In this document: in pieces, positions 34,501 to 42,225 of the stretch | How positions within the stretch are numbered: the stretch's first letter is position 1 | Layout of the letters: each line of letters opens with the position of its first letter | DNA from: Bacteroidaceae bacterium | Lineage (GTDB): Bacteria > Bacteroidota > Bacteroidia > Bacteroidales > Bacteroidaceae | Reading direction: 5' to 3' | Length of the DNA: 42,643 nt | NCBI GenBank assembly: GCA_017621515.1 | Contig: JAGASY010000104.1 | Location: 1 to 42,643, forward strand | Program-made: the position numbers and the translations under genes | Notes under the pieces: model-generated | What the model was told of the DNA's origin: nothing | Seen by the model: the letters and a program-made list of their open reading frames with translations, nothing else | The model's database searches: none

Positions 34501-35595
34501 GACAATGGTATTGGTATTCCCGCAGAAGAGCAGTCAAGGCTGACAGAGATGTATTTCCGTTCAAGTAATGCCGACAAACAGGCCGCCGGAACTGGAGTGG
34601 GACTACATCTTGTCCAACGTCTTGTGCAAGAACATAAAGGCAACATATCTTTTGTGAGTGAAGAAGGGAAAGGAACGACATTTACGCTTACATTCCCGAT
34701 GAATATGGGCGAAGTTGCCAAACAGGAATCTGTAAAAGTGCATAATGCTCCGGCTTCAGCCCCTGTTGTTCTTGTTGTCGAGGACAATAAAGACTTACGT
34801 ACATTTATAAGTGATGTGTTGTCTGAGGATTATACCGTGCATACAGCTGTGAACGGTCAGGAGGCATACGACAAAGTGCGCTTCCTGAATCCGGACATTG
34901 TTGTAAGTGATGTGATGATGCCTAAGATGCGTGGTGACGAATTGTGCCGCAACCTGAAGAGTGAAGTAGAAACCAGTCATATTCCCGTTATTCTGCTTAC
35001 AGCTCTTGTCGATAGAGACAGTGTAGTGGCTGGACTTTCCACTATGGCGGACGCATATCTTACCAAACCGTTTAACACAGAGGTGCTGAAGGCTCTTATC
35101 AATAACGTAATTGCCAACAGAAAGAATTTGCGTCAACTGTATGCTGGTATAGGAGAGAATACGACAGCAGAGAATGTCCGTCAGCTTGCTGATACATTGA
35201 ATGCAAGTGCTGAGAACACGGATGAGCACCAGATTTCTGTTCAGCCGAATGAACTTGATATGAAGTTTATAACGGATGTGAACAGCATTATTTCCCGGGA
35301 AATGAGTAATGGCGATTTCAATGTAGATACGCTTTGTACGGAGATATACATGAGCCGTACCAGTTTCTATAACAAAATAAAATCTCTTACCGGTTATGCT
35401 CCTGCTGACTTCATTCGTTTGCGCCGTCTTGAGCATTCCAAGAAACTGTTGCTTTCATCTCAGTATTCGATTACGGAGATTTCGGAAAAGTGTGGTTTCT
35501 GCGATCCGAAATATTTCCGTGAGGTGTTCCGAAAGAATTATGGCACGAGTCCGAGCCAGTTCCGGAACGAGAATAAGCCTAAGGTCAAAAGTTAA
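31600..35595 (+). CDS. Hybrid two-component system sensor kinase/response regulator (HTCS)
   Basis: This 1331-residue protein joins sensor and regulator in one chain. It has a signal sequence, then Reg_prop beta-propeller repeats (SEGLNNNNVYSIVQDKDGFMWF and similar) to about residue 690, a Y_Y_Y domain, and a transmembrane helix at about 780-803. The histidine kinase follows, with AHEIRTPLTLV (phospho-acceptor His823), the N box NIINNALKYTPEGG and DNGIGIP near 968. The receiver has the acidic VVEDNKDLR and phospho-acceptor Asp1104 in SDVMMPK. An AraC-type helix-turn-helix ends near residue 1325. HTCS proteins usually sense glycan fragments in the periplasm and switch on a neighbouring SusC/SusD polysaccharide locus, but no such genes are in this window, so its target is unknown. 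Confidence 0.94.
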   Translation: MRRLLLVIILFVVRCSLVESQVYRNITTSEGLNNNNVYSIVQDKDGFMWFLSSGGVDRFDGLDFIHFPLQPANRPIGSSSAFHLLSDNNGDIWQVGTTEGKSICYYNKGTGRFDYISLSGLEKKGVSFLFLDEYNRIWMSNGNKLFLFDIENKKQIDLSIKSIANITCGSAIGDNKYIIGTEKGLVIIECDGGKWSDKHIDGIINWKKQDVKNDVTTIDVPSRVGCIVAERLVVNKSTGELIVFDKKSRYYKINLQTGAVDAYISYLIYDIHITDIQYFFDSSDYLLVATEGRGVFKFNMSTCLIDEFLHFGTNDEPGLRGNVVMSMFSEVGNQRIWLANYPYGVCCYNMSLPTFKHNIHTKGDTQSLLPGIVRAMLEDSEGDIWYVTSSGISCHNVRTGSWRHYLKDNQQFSPILLSICEVHPGLMIVAGLMSGSIIIDKATGNYKIISPKYFDIEANSAHRIRSIYKDANGILWFAGKSKLVRMDWDNRKYKAYPLNSSSVLLAYKDEQHFWHATLDGLYVVDINDGSRTRYPLPANCLDINAVLTTKNGDLYIGTADAGLFVQKAGSKQDGIGFDNYISANSALLSNNILSLVEDSAQTVIMSTDQGITRFNPEKNSFSNWMASQGMLDNGFCKNSILYTSGRQILFGTYDGVIEFPDSVRMPNVLQSKMIFSNLRIGGVKQNAGLDFNKLDLDYDERQISLVVSNLNYDIPHVFLYSWRLEGSGETWTALSRNRLIRYLLNSGKYRLIVRAYNGTDYQLIEERVITIKVSPPWWRSLPAIIVYILLVLAIVYAVYIFLIYKNKRRMAEDKVNFFIQTAHEIRTPLTLVKAPLEEISRNENLSDKGRKNMQIAMRSANDLLILTGDLLNVERLKMHNMKIELSQVDLNSYMQELMIPFQLYAKTKKLTLIYSSNSLDIQVWMDRSRMDSIIQNIINNALKYTPEGGSIEVCCRATEESWSVSVSDNGIGIPAEEQSRLTEMYFRSSNADKQAAGTGVGLHLVQRLVQEHKGNISFVSEEGKGTTFTLTFPMNMGEVAKQESVKVHNAPASAPVVLVVEDNKDLRTFISDVLSEDYTVHTAVNGQEAYDKVRFLNPDIVVSDVMMPKMRGDELCRNLKSEVETSHIPVILLTALVDRDSVVAGLSTMADAYLTKPFNTEVLKALINNVIANRKNLRQLYAGIGENTTAENVRQLADTLNASAENTDEHQISVQPNELDMKFITDVNSIISREMSNGDFNVDTLCTEIYMSRTSFYNKIKSLTGYAPADFIRLRRLEHSKKLLLSSQYSITEISEKCGFCDPKYFREVFRKNYGTSPSQFRNENKPKVKS

Positions 35596-35695
35596 GTAAA
35601 CTGTGTTTGTGCTTTTGGTCGATTTGCAGAATTGTAATTGTTCTGCTTCTCTTGTTTTATCTCTTTTGGTTTCTTGATAATTAAACTTTTCATAC

Positions 35696-36235
35696 ATGGG
35701 TATATATAAAGAAATGTTTGTTTCTTTCTCCAAGATTGGCGGATTCACGCTTGGCGGAGGCTATGCTATGGTGCCGCTTATGGAAAAAGAAGTAGTTGAC
35801 AACAAGCAATGGCTTGACAAAGAAGAATTCATGGATATTCTGGTGGTGGCACAGAGTACACCCGGACTTTTTGCCATAGATATGGCAAGCCATATAGGAT
35901 ACAAACTATGTGGTATCAAAGGAGGCATTGTGGGTGCTTTGTCCGTGGCAGCTCCTTCCATTGTGGCAATCCTGCTCATAGCCATGTTCTTTCATGCTTT
36001 CAATGACAATATCTACATAGAGAAGATATTCCGTGGCATACGTCCTGCTGTGGTGGCATTAATAGCCGCTCCGTGTTTCTCTATGGCGCGCACAGCAAAA
36101 ATTAATCGCCGCAATATCTGGATACCAGTAGTGTCGGTATTGCTTATTAGCGCATTCGGAGTTTCTCCTATTTACATCATCCTTGTGGCAGGAGTAGGAG
36201 GATATATATACGGCAGACTGAAATCCGGAAAGTAA
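35696..36235 (+). CDS. chrA: Chromate transporter family protein, half 1
   Basis: This 179-residue membrane protein corresponds to one half of ChrA. The typical segment FSKIGGFTLGGGYAMVPLM is followed by the VVAQSTPGLFAIDMASHIGY signature, and there are about five hydrophobic stretches. Bacteria often have the two halves as separate adjacent genes, as here; they probably form a heterodimer. The family is named for chromate efflux, but in gut anaerobes the real substrate is uncertain. The next gene begins 37 bp downstream and encodes the other half. Confidence 0.9.
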   Translation: MGIYKEMFVSFSKIGGFTLGGGYAMVPLMEKEVVDNKQWLDKEEFMDILVVAQSTPGLFAIDMASHIGYKLCGIKGGIVGALSVAAPSIVAILLIAMFFHAFNDNIYIEKIFRGIRPAVVALIAAPCFSMARTAKINRRNIWIPVVSVLLISAFGVSPIYIILVAGVGGYIYGRLKSGK

Positions 36236-36272
36236 TTTCCTTAAACCATTAATCTATCAATTAAAGAAACAA

Positions 36273-36845
36273 ATGATATTTCTTCAACTTTTCTACGTGT
36301 TTTCAAAGATTGGAATTTTTAATTTCGGCGGCGGTTATGCCATGCTTTCCCTTATTCAGAATGAGGTAGTGGAGAAGCACCACTGGCTGACCACCACTGA
36401 GTTCACAGATATTGTTGCCATCAGTCAGACTACTCCCGGACCGATTGGCATAAATGCCGCCACTTATACCGGCTACACGGCAATCATCAATGCCGGCTAT
36501 CCCGTATGGGCGGCAATTCTCGGTGCTCTGCTTGCTTCACTCAGCATACTGTGGCTGCCTTTTATCTTGATGATTTCCATCAGTCGCTTCCTGCTCAAAC
36601 ATAGCAGTTCAAAGCCTGTAAACGATATATTCTCGGCACTTCGTCCGGCTATTGTGGGACTTATTGCCGCCGCTGCCATCTTGCTCATGTCACCGGAGAA
36701 CTTCGGAAATCCGTCCGAAAATATGTTTTGTTTTGTCGTGAGTGTGATTATTTTTCTCTTTTCGTTTGTCGGAACCCGACTGTTTAAGATTCATCCCATA
36801 CTTATGATTATACTTTGTGGGCTTGCAGGCTTGCTTATCTATTGA
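36273..36845 (+). CDS. chrA: Chromate transporter family protein, half 2
   Basis: This 190-residue membrane protein is the second half of a split ChrA-type transporter. It repeats the same motifs as its neighbour: FSKIGIFNFGGGYAMLSLI and AISQTTPGPIGINAATYTGY, with six hydrophobic segments. The two halves are related but well diverged. A strong palindromic hairpin lies about 60 bp after its stop codon. Confidence 0.9.
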   Translation: MIFLQLFYVFSKIGIFNFGGGYAMLSLIQNEVVEKHHWLTTTEFTDIVAISQTTPGPIGINAATYTGYTAIINAGYPVWAAILGALLASLSILWLPFILMISISRFLLKHSSSKPVNDIFSALRPAIVGLIAAAAILLMSPENFGNPSENMFCFVVSVIIFLFSFVGTRLFKIHPILMIILCGLAGLLIY

Positions 36846-36906
36846 TTTAAGGCTCGTCCAAATGGTGATGTAGCCTTGAAGCTACTCTTTTCACTGATGA
36901 TTATAC

Positions 36907-36952
36907 AATGAGAGACTCCTCCATCGCTGCTGCAATGGAGGAGTCTCTCATT
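36907..36952. terminator. Bidirectional terminator, 18-bp perfect stem
   Basis: AATGAGAGACTCCTCCAT at 36907-36924 pairs with ATGGAGGAGTCTCTCATT at 36935-36952 around a 10-base loop. It lies between the convergent chrA and S46 peptidase genes. The arm contains GACTCCTCC, the core of the intergenic repeat family in this window, so the terminator may derive from it. Confidence 0.85.
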
Positions 36953-36991
36953 ATAACTATACCAGTTGTAACAAATAAGTCTGACCGGCTC

Positions 36992-39094
36992 TTATTCCAA
37001 TGTCAGTTCGTTAATCAGACGTTTCGCCTTTCCATAGCTTTCGATGACGGAAAGAACATACCTGATATCCACACCGATGCAGCGTTGCATGTTGTTGTCA
37101 AACTTCAAGTCACCGCTCATGGCTTCCCAGTTACCATCAAAGGCAAGACCTATCAGTCGCCCTTTTCCATCGAACATACCGGAACCGGAATTTCCTCCCG
37201 TAATGTCATTGTTGGTCAGGAAGCACAACTGCATCTCACCGTTTCGGCTGTCTGCATAACGGTTGCCGAATTTGCCTTTCTTCAACCATTTATATACTTT
37301 TGGCAGCAACGTGTAATCGTCGTTGTCAGGATTCTTCTCATATTTATCCGTAAGCGACTTTGGAAGCGTGTAGTGAACATATTTCAAGTTCGCGGATGGA
37401 GAATAGCCCTCCACAATGCCGTAGCTCATACGCAGGGTGAAGTTTGCGTCCGGATAATATTCACGCTCATGGTTCATAGCACGTATTCCTTCTCCGAGTT
37501 TTCTCTCGTAAGAATAAGGGCTTTTCATGTTATACATCTTAAATAGTGAGGCAACTATGTCACCGGCAATTTCAATCATCGAATCATTGCCCACTGCTGA
37601 CATTTCTTCAATTTTTGCCAGTTCTTCCGGTTTTGTGAAAACTGTTTTTGAATAAAGTTCTTCGGTATAGGCTTCACAATCTCCGTTATATTTGTTCTGT
37701 ATGTCTGCATAGAATGCCGGAAGAAAAGCTGTGTCAGGAACATGTTCCACATAGTTTCTGAGAAGTGCGGCAAATACATGCTTGTCAGTCTCCACATCAA
37801 TGTCCTTGTATGCCTTTTCCACCTTCTTCTTGAAGTCGTCATTGTTGTTTGTTTTGCCTATCATGTTGCGAATGACGAAGCTCAAGATGTCAGAGCCGCT
37901 CCAGAACGATTCCTGCCATAGCATCATGCTGTAGCTTTTGCTGAAGTTCTCTGCGTATTGTGCACGCAACGTGTCGAGTATGCCTACATACTGTGAATGT
38001 GCCGCATTGTCGGCTGCAACCCAGTTCTTGAACTCATTCTCCAAAGTCTGTTTCTCGTTGATGACTCCTAATTTCTCAAGAGCCTTGTTCTGACCGATTG
38101 AGTATTTCCAGTAGTTTGAGCTGCTGGCATATTTTGATGCGTACATGATGCGTATGGCATCGCTCTTGCTCATCGCATTCTTCAGAATGTCCAGCTTCAC
38201 TCCGCGCACCTGAATGCGCAAATCGTTGGTGGTGCGCATCTCGTTTTCTATTCCGTAAGAACTCAGATAGCGGTCTGTCGAACCCGGATAGCCGAGCGTC
38301 ATGCAGTATGAGCCTTCCTGATAGCCTTGAAGCGACACGTGAGCATAGCGCACTGGGTGATACGGCACATTCTCTTTGTCATAGACAGCCGGCTTGTTGT
38401 CCTTGTTGGCATAGATGCGGAAAACGCTGAAGTCGCAGGTCTGGCGAGGCCACATCCAGTTGTCGGTGTCTCCTCCGAACTTGCCGAGACTCTGTGGCGG
38501 AGCGAAGACAAGGCGCACGTCGTCAAAACGCTGATAGACGGAAAGGTAATACTTGCTTCCCTTGTAGAAAGCGTTTATTTCCGAATAGATGGCATTTGTC
38601 GTGTCATCCACCTCCTCGATAAGTTTGCTGCTGATGCTGTCGATGATGGCTGTGCGCTGACTTTCGCTCATGTCTGGTGTGACACCGTTCATGACTTTCT
38701 CCGTGACATCCACAGTACGCAAGTGGAACGCTACGTACAAATCCGGATTCGGCAACTCGTCTTTCAGACTTTTTGCCACGAATCCGTTGGTCAGATAGTC
38801 GTGCTTCGGAGTAGAATGGTCTTGAATGGCGCCGAAACCGCAATGATGGTTTGTGAACACCAGTCCTTCATTGCTGACCACTACACCGGAGCAGAAGCCG
38901 CCGAACATGACAATTGCATTGTTCAGCGAAGGTCCGTCCGCATTGTACAGTTCTTCCTGTGTCAGTTCGAGCCCGAGCGATTTCAGAATGCTGTCTGTAC
39001 GCTGCGAAAGATTGCAAATCATCCACATACCTTCGTCTGCCTTCATCGGAAGGAGGGATAATAAGGCTAATAATGATAAAATCAGTTTTTTCAT
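36992..39094 (-). CDS. dpp7: S46 family dipeptidyl-peptidase, DPP7-like
   Basis: This 700-residue serine exopeptidase of family S46 removes dipeptides from peptides in the periplasm, feeding amino-acid metabolism. A signal peptide covers about the first 19 residues. The trypsin-like triad is visible: FTNHHCG (His about 84), the GGDTDNWMWPRQTCDF region (Asp about 221) and GGNSGSG with Ser636. Specificity in S46 depends on the residue 18 positions after the Ser: Gly in DPP7 (hydrophobic P1) and Arg in DPP11 (acidic P1). Here FDGNWEAMS places Gly654 exactly at that position, so a DPP7-type preference is predicted. It stands alone between the chrA terminator and the flippase gene. Confidence 0.93.
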   Translation of the reverse strand: MKKLILSLLALLSLLPMKADEGMWMICNLSQRTDSILKSLGLELTQEELYNADGPSLNNAIVMFGGFCSGVVVSNEGLVFTNHHCGFGAIQDHSTPKHDYLTNGFVAKSLKDELPNPDLYVAFHLRTVDVTEKVMNGVTPDMSESQRTAIIDSISSKLIEEVDDTTNAIYSEINAFYKGSKYYLSVYQRFDDVRLVFAPPQSLGKFGGDTDNWMWPRQTCDFSVFRIYANKDNKPAVYDKENVPYHPVRYAHVSLQGYQEGSYCMTLGYPGSTDRYLSSYGIENEMRTTNDLRIQVRGVKLDILKNAMSKSDAIRIMYASKYASSSNYWKYSIGQNKALEKLGVINEKQTLENEFKNWVAADNAAHSQYVGILDTLRAQYAENFSKSYSMMLWQESFWSGSDILSFVIRNMIGKTNNNDDFKKKVEKAYKDIDVETDKHVFAALLRNYVEHVPDTAFLPAFYADIQNKYNGDCEAYTEELYSKTVFTKPEELAKIEEMSAVGNDSMIEIAGDIVASLFKMYNMKSPYSYERKLGEGIRAMNHEREYYPDANFTLRMSYGIVEGYSPSANLKYVHYTLPKSLTDKYEKNPDNDDYTLLPKVYKWLKKGKFGNRYADSRNGEMQLCFLTNNDITGGNSGSGMFDGKGRLIGLAFDGNWEAMSGDLKFDNNMQRCIGVDIRYVLSVIESYGKAKRLINELTLE

Positions 39095-39140
39095 TTATTT
39101 GAATTTTGAATATTGGTTCAGTTTTGTCGGCTTGAATCGG

Positions 39141-40613
39141 TCATTTTCTGTGACGGAGCGGGTTGTCGTGATACATGATGTGTGCAACAAACAATAGTAT
39201 GAGAACCGTGTTTATCGCAATTCGCACAGCCGGTGTCCATGAGTCGGGAAGCAGTTCCATTACCGCAAAAAAGAGGATGGTGATGAGCACATACACTCCG
39301 ATGCTCTTGAGCGGGTAGTTGATAGGGTTCTTCTTCTGCCCAACAAAATAGGACAGCAGCATAGAGGTGGCATATCCGGCAAAGCCTCCCCATGCACAAG
39401 CCATATATCCATACTTCGGTATGAACAATACGTTCACGGTGATGAGCACGGCGCAGCCGGCAATGGAGAACCATGCGCCCCAGATTGTCTTGTCTATCAG
39501 TTTATACCAGAAAGACAGATTGAAGTATATGCCCATCATGATTTCCGCCGCCATGACGACAGGGACGACACGCAGTCCTTCCCAATAGCTGCGGTCGATG
39601 ATATGTTTCAGAATATCCATATATCCTACCACGCACAGGAATGCTAACAGGGTGAATATGATGAAATATTTCATGGCTACCGCGTATGTCTCTCCCTTGT
39701 TCTTGTCGCGGCTCTGTCCGAACACGAAAGGTTCGTAGGCATACCGGAAGGCCTGTGTAATCATTGCCATAATCATGGCAATCTTCACACACGCGCCGTA
39801 TATGCCGAGCTGCACAGTCCCTTCATGTGTGTCTCCATATACCTTCGGGAAAATCATCTTGTCAACGGTCTGGTTCAGTATGCCCGCCAAACCCAGTATC
39901 AGTATCGGCCATGAATAGGAGAGCATACGGCGCATAAGTTTCTTGTCGAACTTCCATCTGACACCGAAGAGTTCCGGAATGAAAAACAACGTGATAGATG
40001 CCGTGCAGACAAGATTTATGCTGAAAGCATAGCCCACCCCTATCTCGGGATTATACACGGCTCCGATGGTTTCCGGATATTCTGCATACAAAGAAGGGAA
40101 TACGGCAAAATAGAGAAGGTTCAGAAGGATGTTCATCACGATGAACAACAGTTTCAAAGCGGCGAACTTGATGGGACGCTTCTTGTATCGCAGGTAAGAG
40201 AACGGTATTGCCTGACAGGCATCTATCGCCACTACACATGCCATCATCCCTATATATTCCGGATGAGCGGCATAGCCCATTGCCGATGCTATCGGACCGA
40301 GAAAGCTGAGCACCGCCACGACGAATGCCAATGACAATGTGCCTACCATCATCAGTGTGGTGGTATATACCGTGTCCGGTTCTTCTCCCTCTTTGTTTGC
40401 AAATCTGAAGAAGGTTGTCTCCATGCCGAATGTCAGCAGTACAAGTATGAGGGCTACATACGCATAGATATTGGTGATAACACCATAGCCGCCGCTTTCA
40501 GCCGCAAGTTTGGCGGTATAGAGGGGAACAAGCAGATAGTTGAGGAAGCGTCCGATGATGCTGCTCAACCCATATATGGCAGTGTCTTTTGCCAATGATT
40601 TTAAGTTTGCCAT
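39141..40613 (-). CDS. Polysaccharide flippase (Wzx/MOP superfamily)
   Basis: This 490-residue integral membrane protein of the oligosaccharide-flippase group moves lipid-linked glycan units across the inner membrane. The beginning (LAKDTAIYGLSSIIGRFLNYLLVPLYT) is the standard first segment of this family, and about 14 hydrophobic stretches follow. The start at 40613 (MANLKSLAKD) is preferred because the 74-residue extension open to 40835 is translated repeat DNA. It is far from the glycosyltransferase operon, so it may serve another glycan or the same one in trans. The ~270-bp nested palindrome upstream separates it from ruvB. Confidence 0.9.
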   Translation of the reverse strand: MANLKSLAKDTAIYGLSSIIGRFLNYLLVPLYTAKLAAESGGYGVITNIYAYVALILVLLTFGMETTFFRFANKEGEEPDTVYTTTLMMVGTLSLAFVVAVLSFLGPIASAMGYAAHPEYIGMMACVVAIDACQAIPFSYLRYKKRPIKFAALKLLFIVMNILLNLLYFAVFPSLYAEYPETIGAVYNPEIGVGYAFSINLVCTASITLFFIPELFGVRWKFDKKLMRRMLSYSWPILILGLAGILNQTVDKMIFPKVYGDTHEGTVQLGIYGACVKIAMIMAMITQAFRYAYEPFVFGQSRDKNKGETYAVAMKYFIIFTLLAFLCVVGYMDILKHIIDRSYWEGLRVVPVVMAAEIMMGIYFNLSFWYKLIDKTIWGAWFSIAGCAVLITVNVLFIPKYGYMACAWGGFAGYATSMLLSYFVGQKKNPINYPLKSIGVYVLITILFFAVMELLPDSWTPAVRIAINTVLILLFVAHIMYHDNPLRHRK

Positions 40614-40655
40614 CTTTTTTGAATTTATTTGTGATAGTTGTGTGGAATGTATTTG

Positions 40656-40925
40656 ACAGACTCCTCTGTGTGTCTTTTGTGGTTGTTTCCATAGACTCCT
40701 CATGTTATTTTGTTTAAGTGGGTGTATTCGACAGACTCCTCCGTCGCTACGCGCCACCTCCCCTAACTTAGGGGAGGAGCCTATATACCTCACCTTGGAA
40801 AGACTATGATGTGGATGTATAGCTCTGACACCCAATACGGTAACTCGGCTCCTCCCCTAAGTTAGGGGTGGTGGCGCGTAGCGACGGAGGAGTCTGTGGA
40901 AACAAAGACACACGAAGGAGTCTGT
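40656..40925. repeat. Nested inverted repeat (MITE-like) between flippase and ruvB
   Basis: The inner arms (40733-40781 and 40847-40895) are 49 bp and differ at one position; they contain GACGGAGGAGTCT and CCCCTAACTTAGGGG. The outer arms (40656-40677 and 40904-40925) are 22 bp with two differences. A 65-bp unpaired centre lies at 40782-40846. The left side also holds two extra copies of the AGACTCCTC motif. No transposase is present. It resembles the palindromic intergenic elements known from many bacteria, and its length and symmetry suggest a non-autonomous mobile element or a strong bidirectional structure. Confidence 0.85.
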
Positions 40926-40960
40926 AAAAAGGACGGAGAAGCCTGATTAAAACATAAGAG

Positions 40961-41998
40961 TTAAAAAAGACTTCCCATGCCGTCTTTCATGTCGGAATAG
41001 ATGGAACGTCCCAGATGTTTGTATGCCAGTTCTGTGACTTCTCTTCCTCGCGGAGTGCGCTTGATGAATCCTTCCTTTATGAGGAACGGCTCATATACTT
41101 CCTCTACAGTGCCGCTGTCTTCGCCTATGGCAGTGGCAATAGTACCAACTCCGACAGGACCTCCCTTGAACTTGTCTATGATGGTTGTCAGAATCTTGTT
41201 GTCAATCTCATCGAGTCCGAACTTGTCTATGTTCAATGCTTCGAGGGCGACATGAGCGATTTGCAGGTTGATGCGTCCGTTGCCTCTCACCTGTGCGAAG
41301 TCGCGTACACGGCGCAGCAGCGCATTGGCAATACGCGGAGTACCGCGGCTTCGTCCCGCAATTTCACTTGCTGCATCAAAGTCGCAAGGGACACCGAGAA
41401 GTGCCGCTGAACGGAGGATAATCTTGGTGAGCACCTCCGCATCGTAATACTCCAGATGCAGGTTGATGCCGAAGCGCGCACGCAGAGGAGCTGTGAGAAG
41501 TCCGCTTCGTGTGGTGGCTCCAACGAGAGTGAACGGATTCAGGTCAATCTGAATGCTTCGTGCAGAAGGACCCTTGTCTATCATGATGTCAATGCGATAG
41601 TCCTCCATAGCGGAGTAGAGATATTCCTCCACAATGGGCGACAGGCGGTGTATCTCGTCGATGAACAGCACATCGTTCTCTTCGAGCGACGTGAGGATAC
41701 CGGCAAGGTCGCCCGGCTTGTCGAGCACCGGACCTGACGTAATCTTGAATCCTACACCGAGTTCATTGGCGATGATGTTCGACAGCGTGGTCTTGCCAAG
41801 TCCCGGAGGTCCGTGCAGCAGAGTATGGTCGAGCGGCTCTCCCCTATATTTTGCTGCTTCCACGAAGATACTCAGATTCTCCACCACTTTCGACTGTCCA
41901 CTGAAATCGTCGAATCTCAGCGGACGCAATGCGTTCTCGAAATCTTTCTCTTTCGCCGACAGATATTGTTCTTCACGTATGTCAAAATTATCAGCCAT
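40961..41998 (-). CDS. ruvB: Holliday junction branch migration helicase RuvB
   Basis: This 345-residue AAA+ motor works with RuvA to move Holliday junctions during recombinational repair. Landmarks are [11 protein letters not shown], the Walker A motif GPPGLGKTT (from residue 63), the Walker [11 protein letters not shown], the sensor 1 region GATTRSGLL, arginine finger APLRARFG, sensor 2 [14 protein letters not shown], and the winged-helix C-terminus [13 protein letters not shown]. The start at 41998 ([10 protein letters not shown]) is the standard one; upstream frame to 42082 is leader. A minus-strand -7 box is 25 bp upstream of the start. Repeat copy D lies about 180 bp upstream and points toward it. 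Confidence 0.96.
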   Translation of the reverse strand: MADNFDIREEQYLSAKEKDFENALRPLRFDDFSGQSKVVENLSIFVEAAKYRGEPLDHTLLHGPPGLGKTTLSNIIANELGVGFKITSGPVLDKPGDLAGILTSLEENDVLFIDEIHRLSPIVEEYLYSAMEDYRIDIMIDKGPSARSIQIDLNPFTLVGATTRSGLLTAPLRARFGINLHLEYYDAEVLTKIILRSAALLGVPCDFDAASEIAGRSRGTPRIANALLRRVRDFAQVRGNGRINLQIAHVALEALNIDKFGLDEIDNKILTTIIDKFKGGPVGVGTIATAIGEDSGTVEEVYEPFLIKEGFIKRTPRGREVTELAYKHLGRSIYSDMKDGMGSLF

Positions 41999-42022
41999 TT
42001 TTCTTTTTGTATATATAAAATG

Positions 42023-42030
42023 CAAAATTA
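42023..42030 (-). promoter_or_regulatory. ruvB: Putative -7 box of ruvB
   Basis: The minus strand reads TAATTTTG, about 25 bp before the ruvB start codon, predicting a very short leader. The -33 position is not conserved. Confidence 0.5.
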
Positions 42031-42173
42031 GACAAAAGCTTTGACATTTCGGACTTTTGCACTTGGAATATTTATAGAACAATACTTCGTTACATTTTCA
42101 GCAAATTAATTATGCAGGGATATTCATAGACTCTCTGTCCGGATAATATTTGAATATATATGCTTAAAATATT

Positions 42174-42225
42174 TTTTGTCATTTTGAAAAACTCACTCAG
42201 AACCGACTTTTTCAAAATGACAAAA
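42174..42225. repeat. 18-bp inverted repeat at the end of copy D
   Basis: TTTTGTCATTTTGAAAAA (42174-42191) and TTTTTCAAAATGACAAAA (42208-42225) are perfect reverse complements around a 16-base loop. The right arm belongs to the conserved end of the repeat. In A, B and C this end reads TTTTGTCAAA, so the extra arm is specific to copy D. It may be a terminator-like hairpin or a terminal rearrangement. Confidence 0.75.

Noticed and set aside
40614..40835. 74-residue N-terminal extension of the flippase
   Set aside because: It would be translated from the palindromic repeat; the family starts at MANLKSLAKD.
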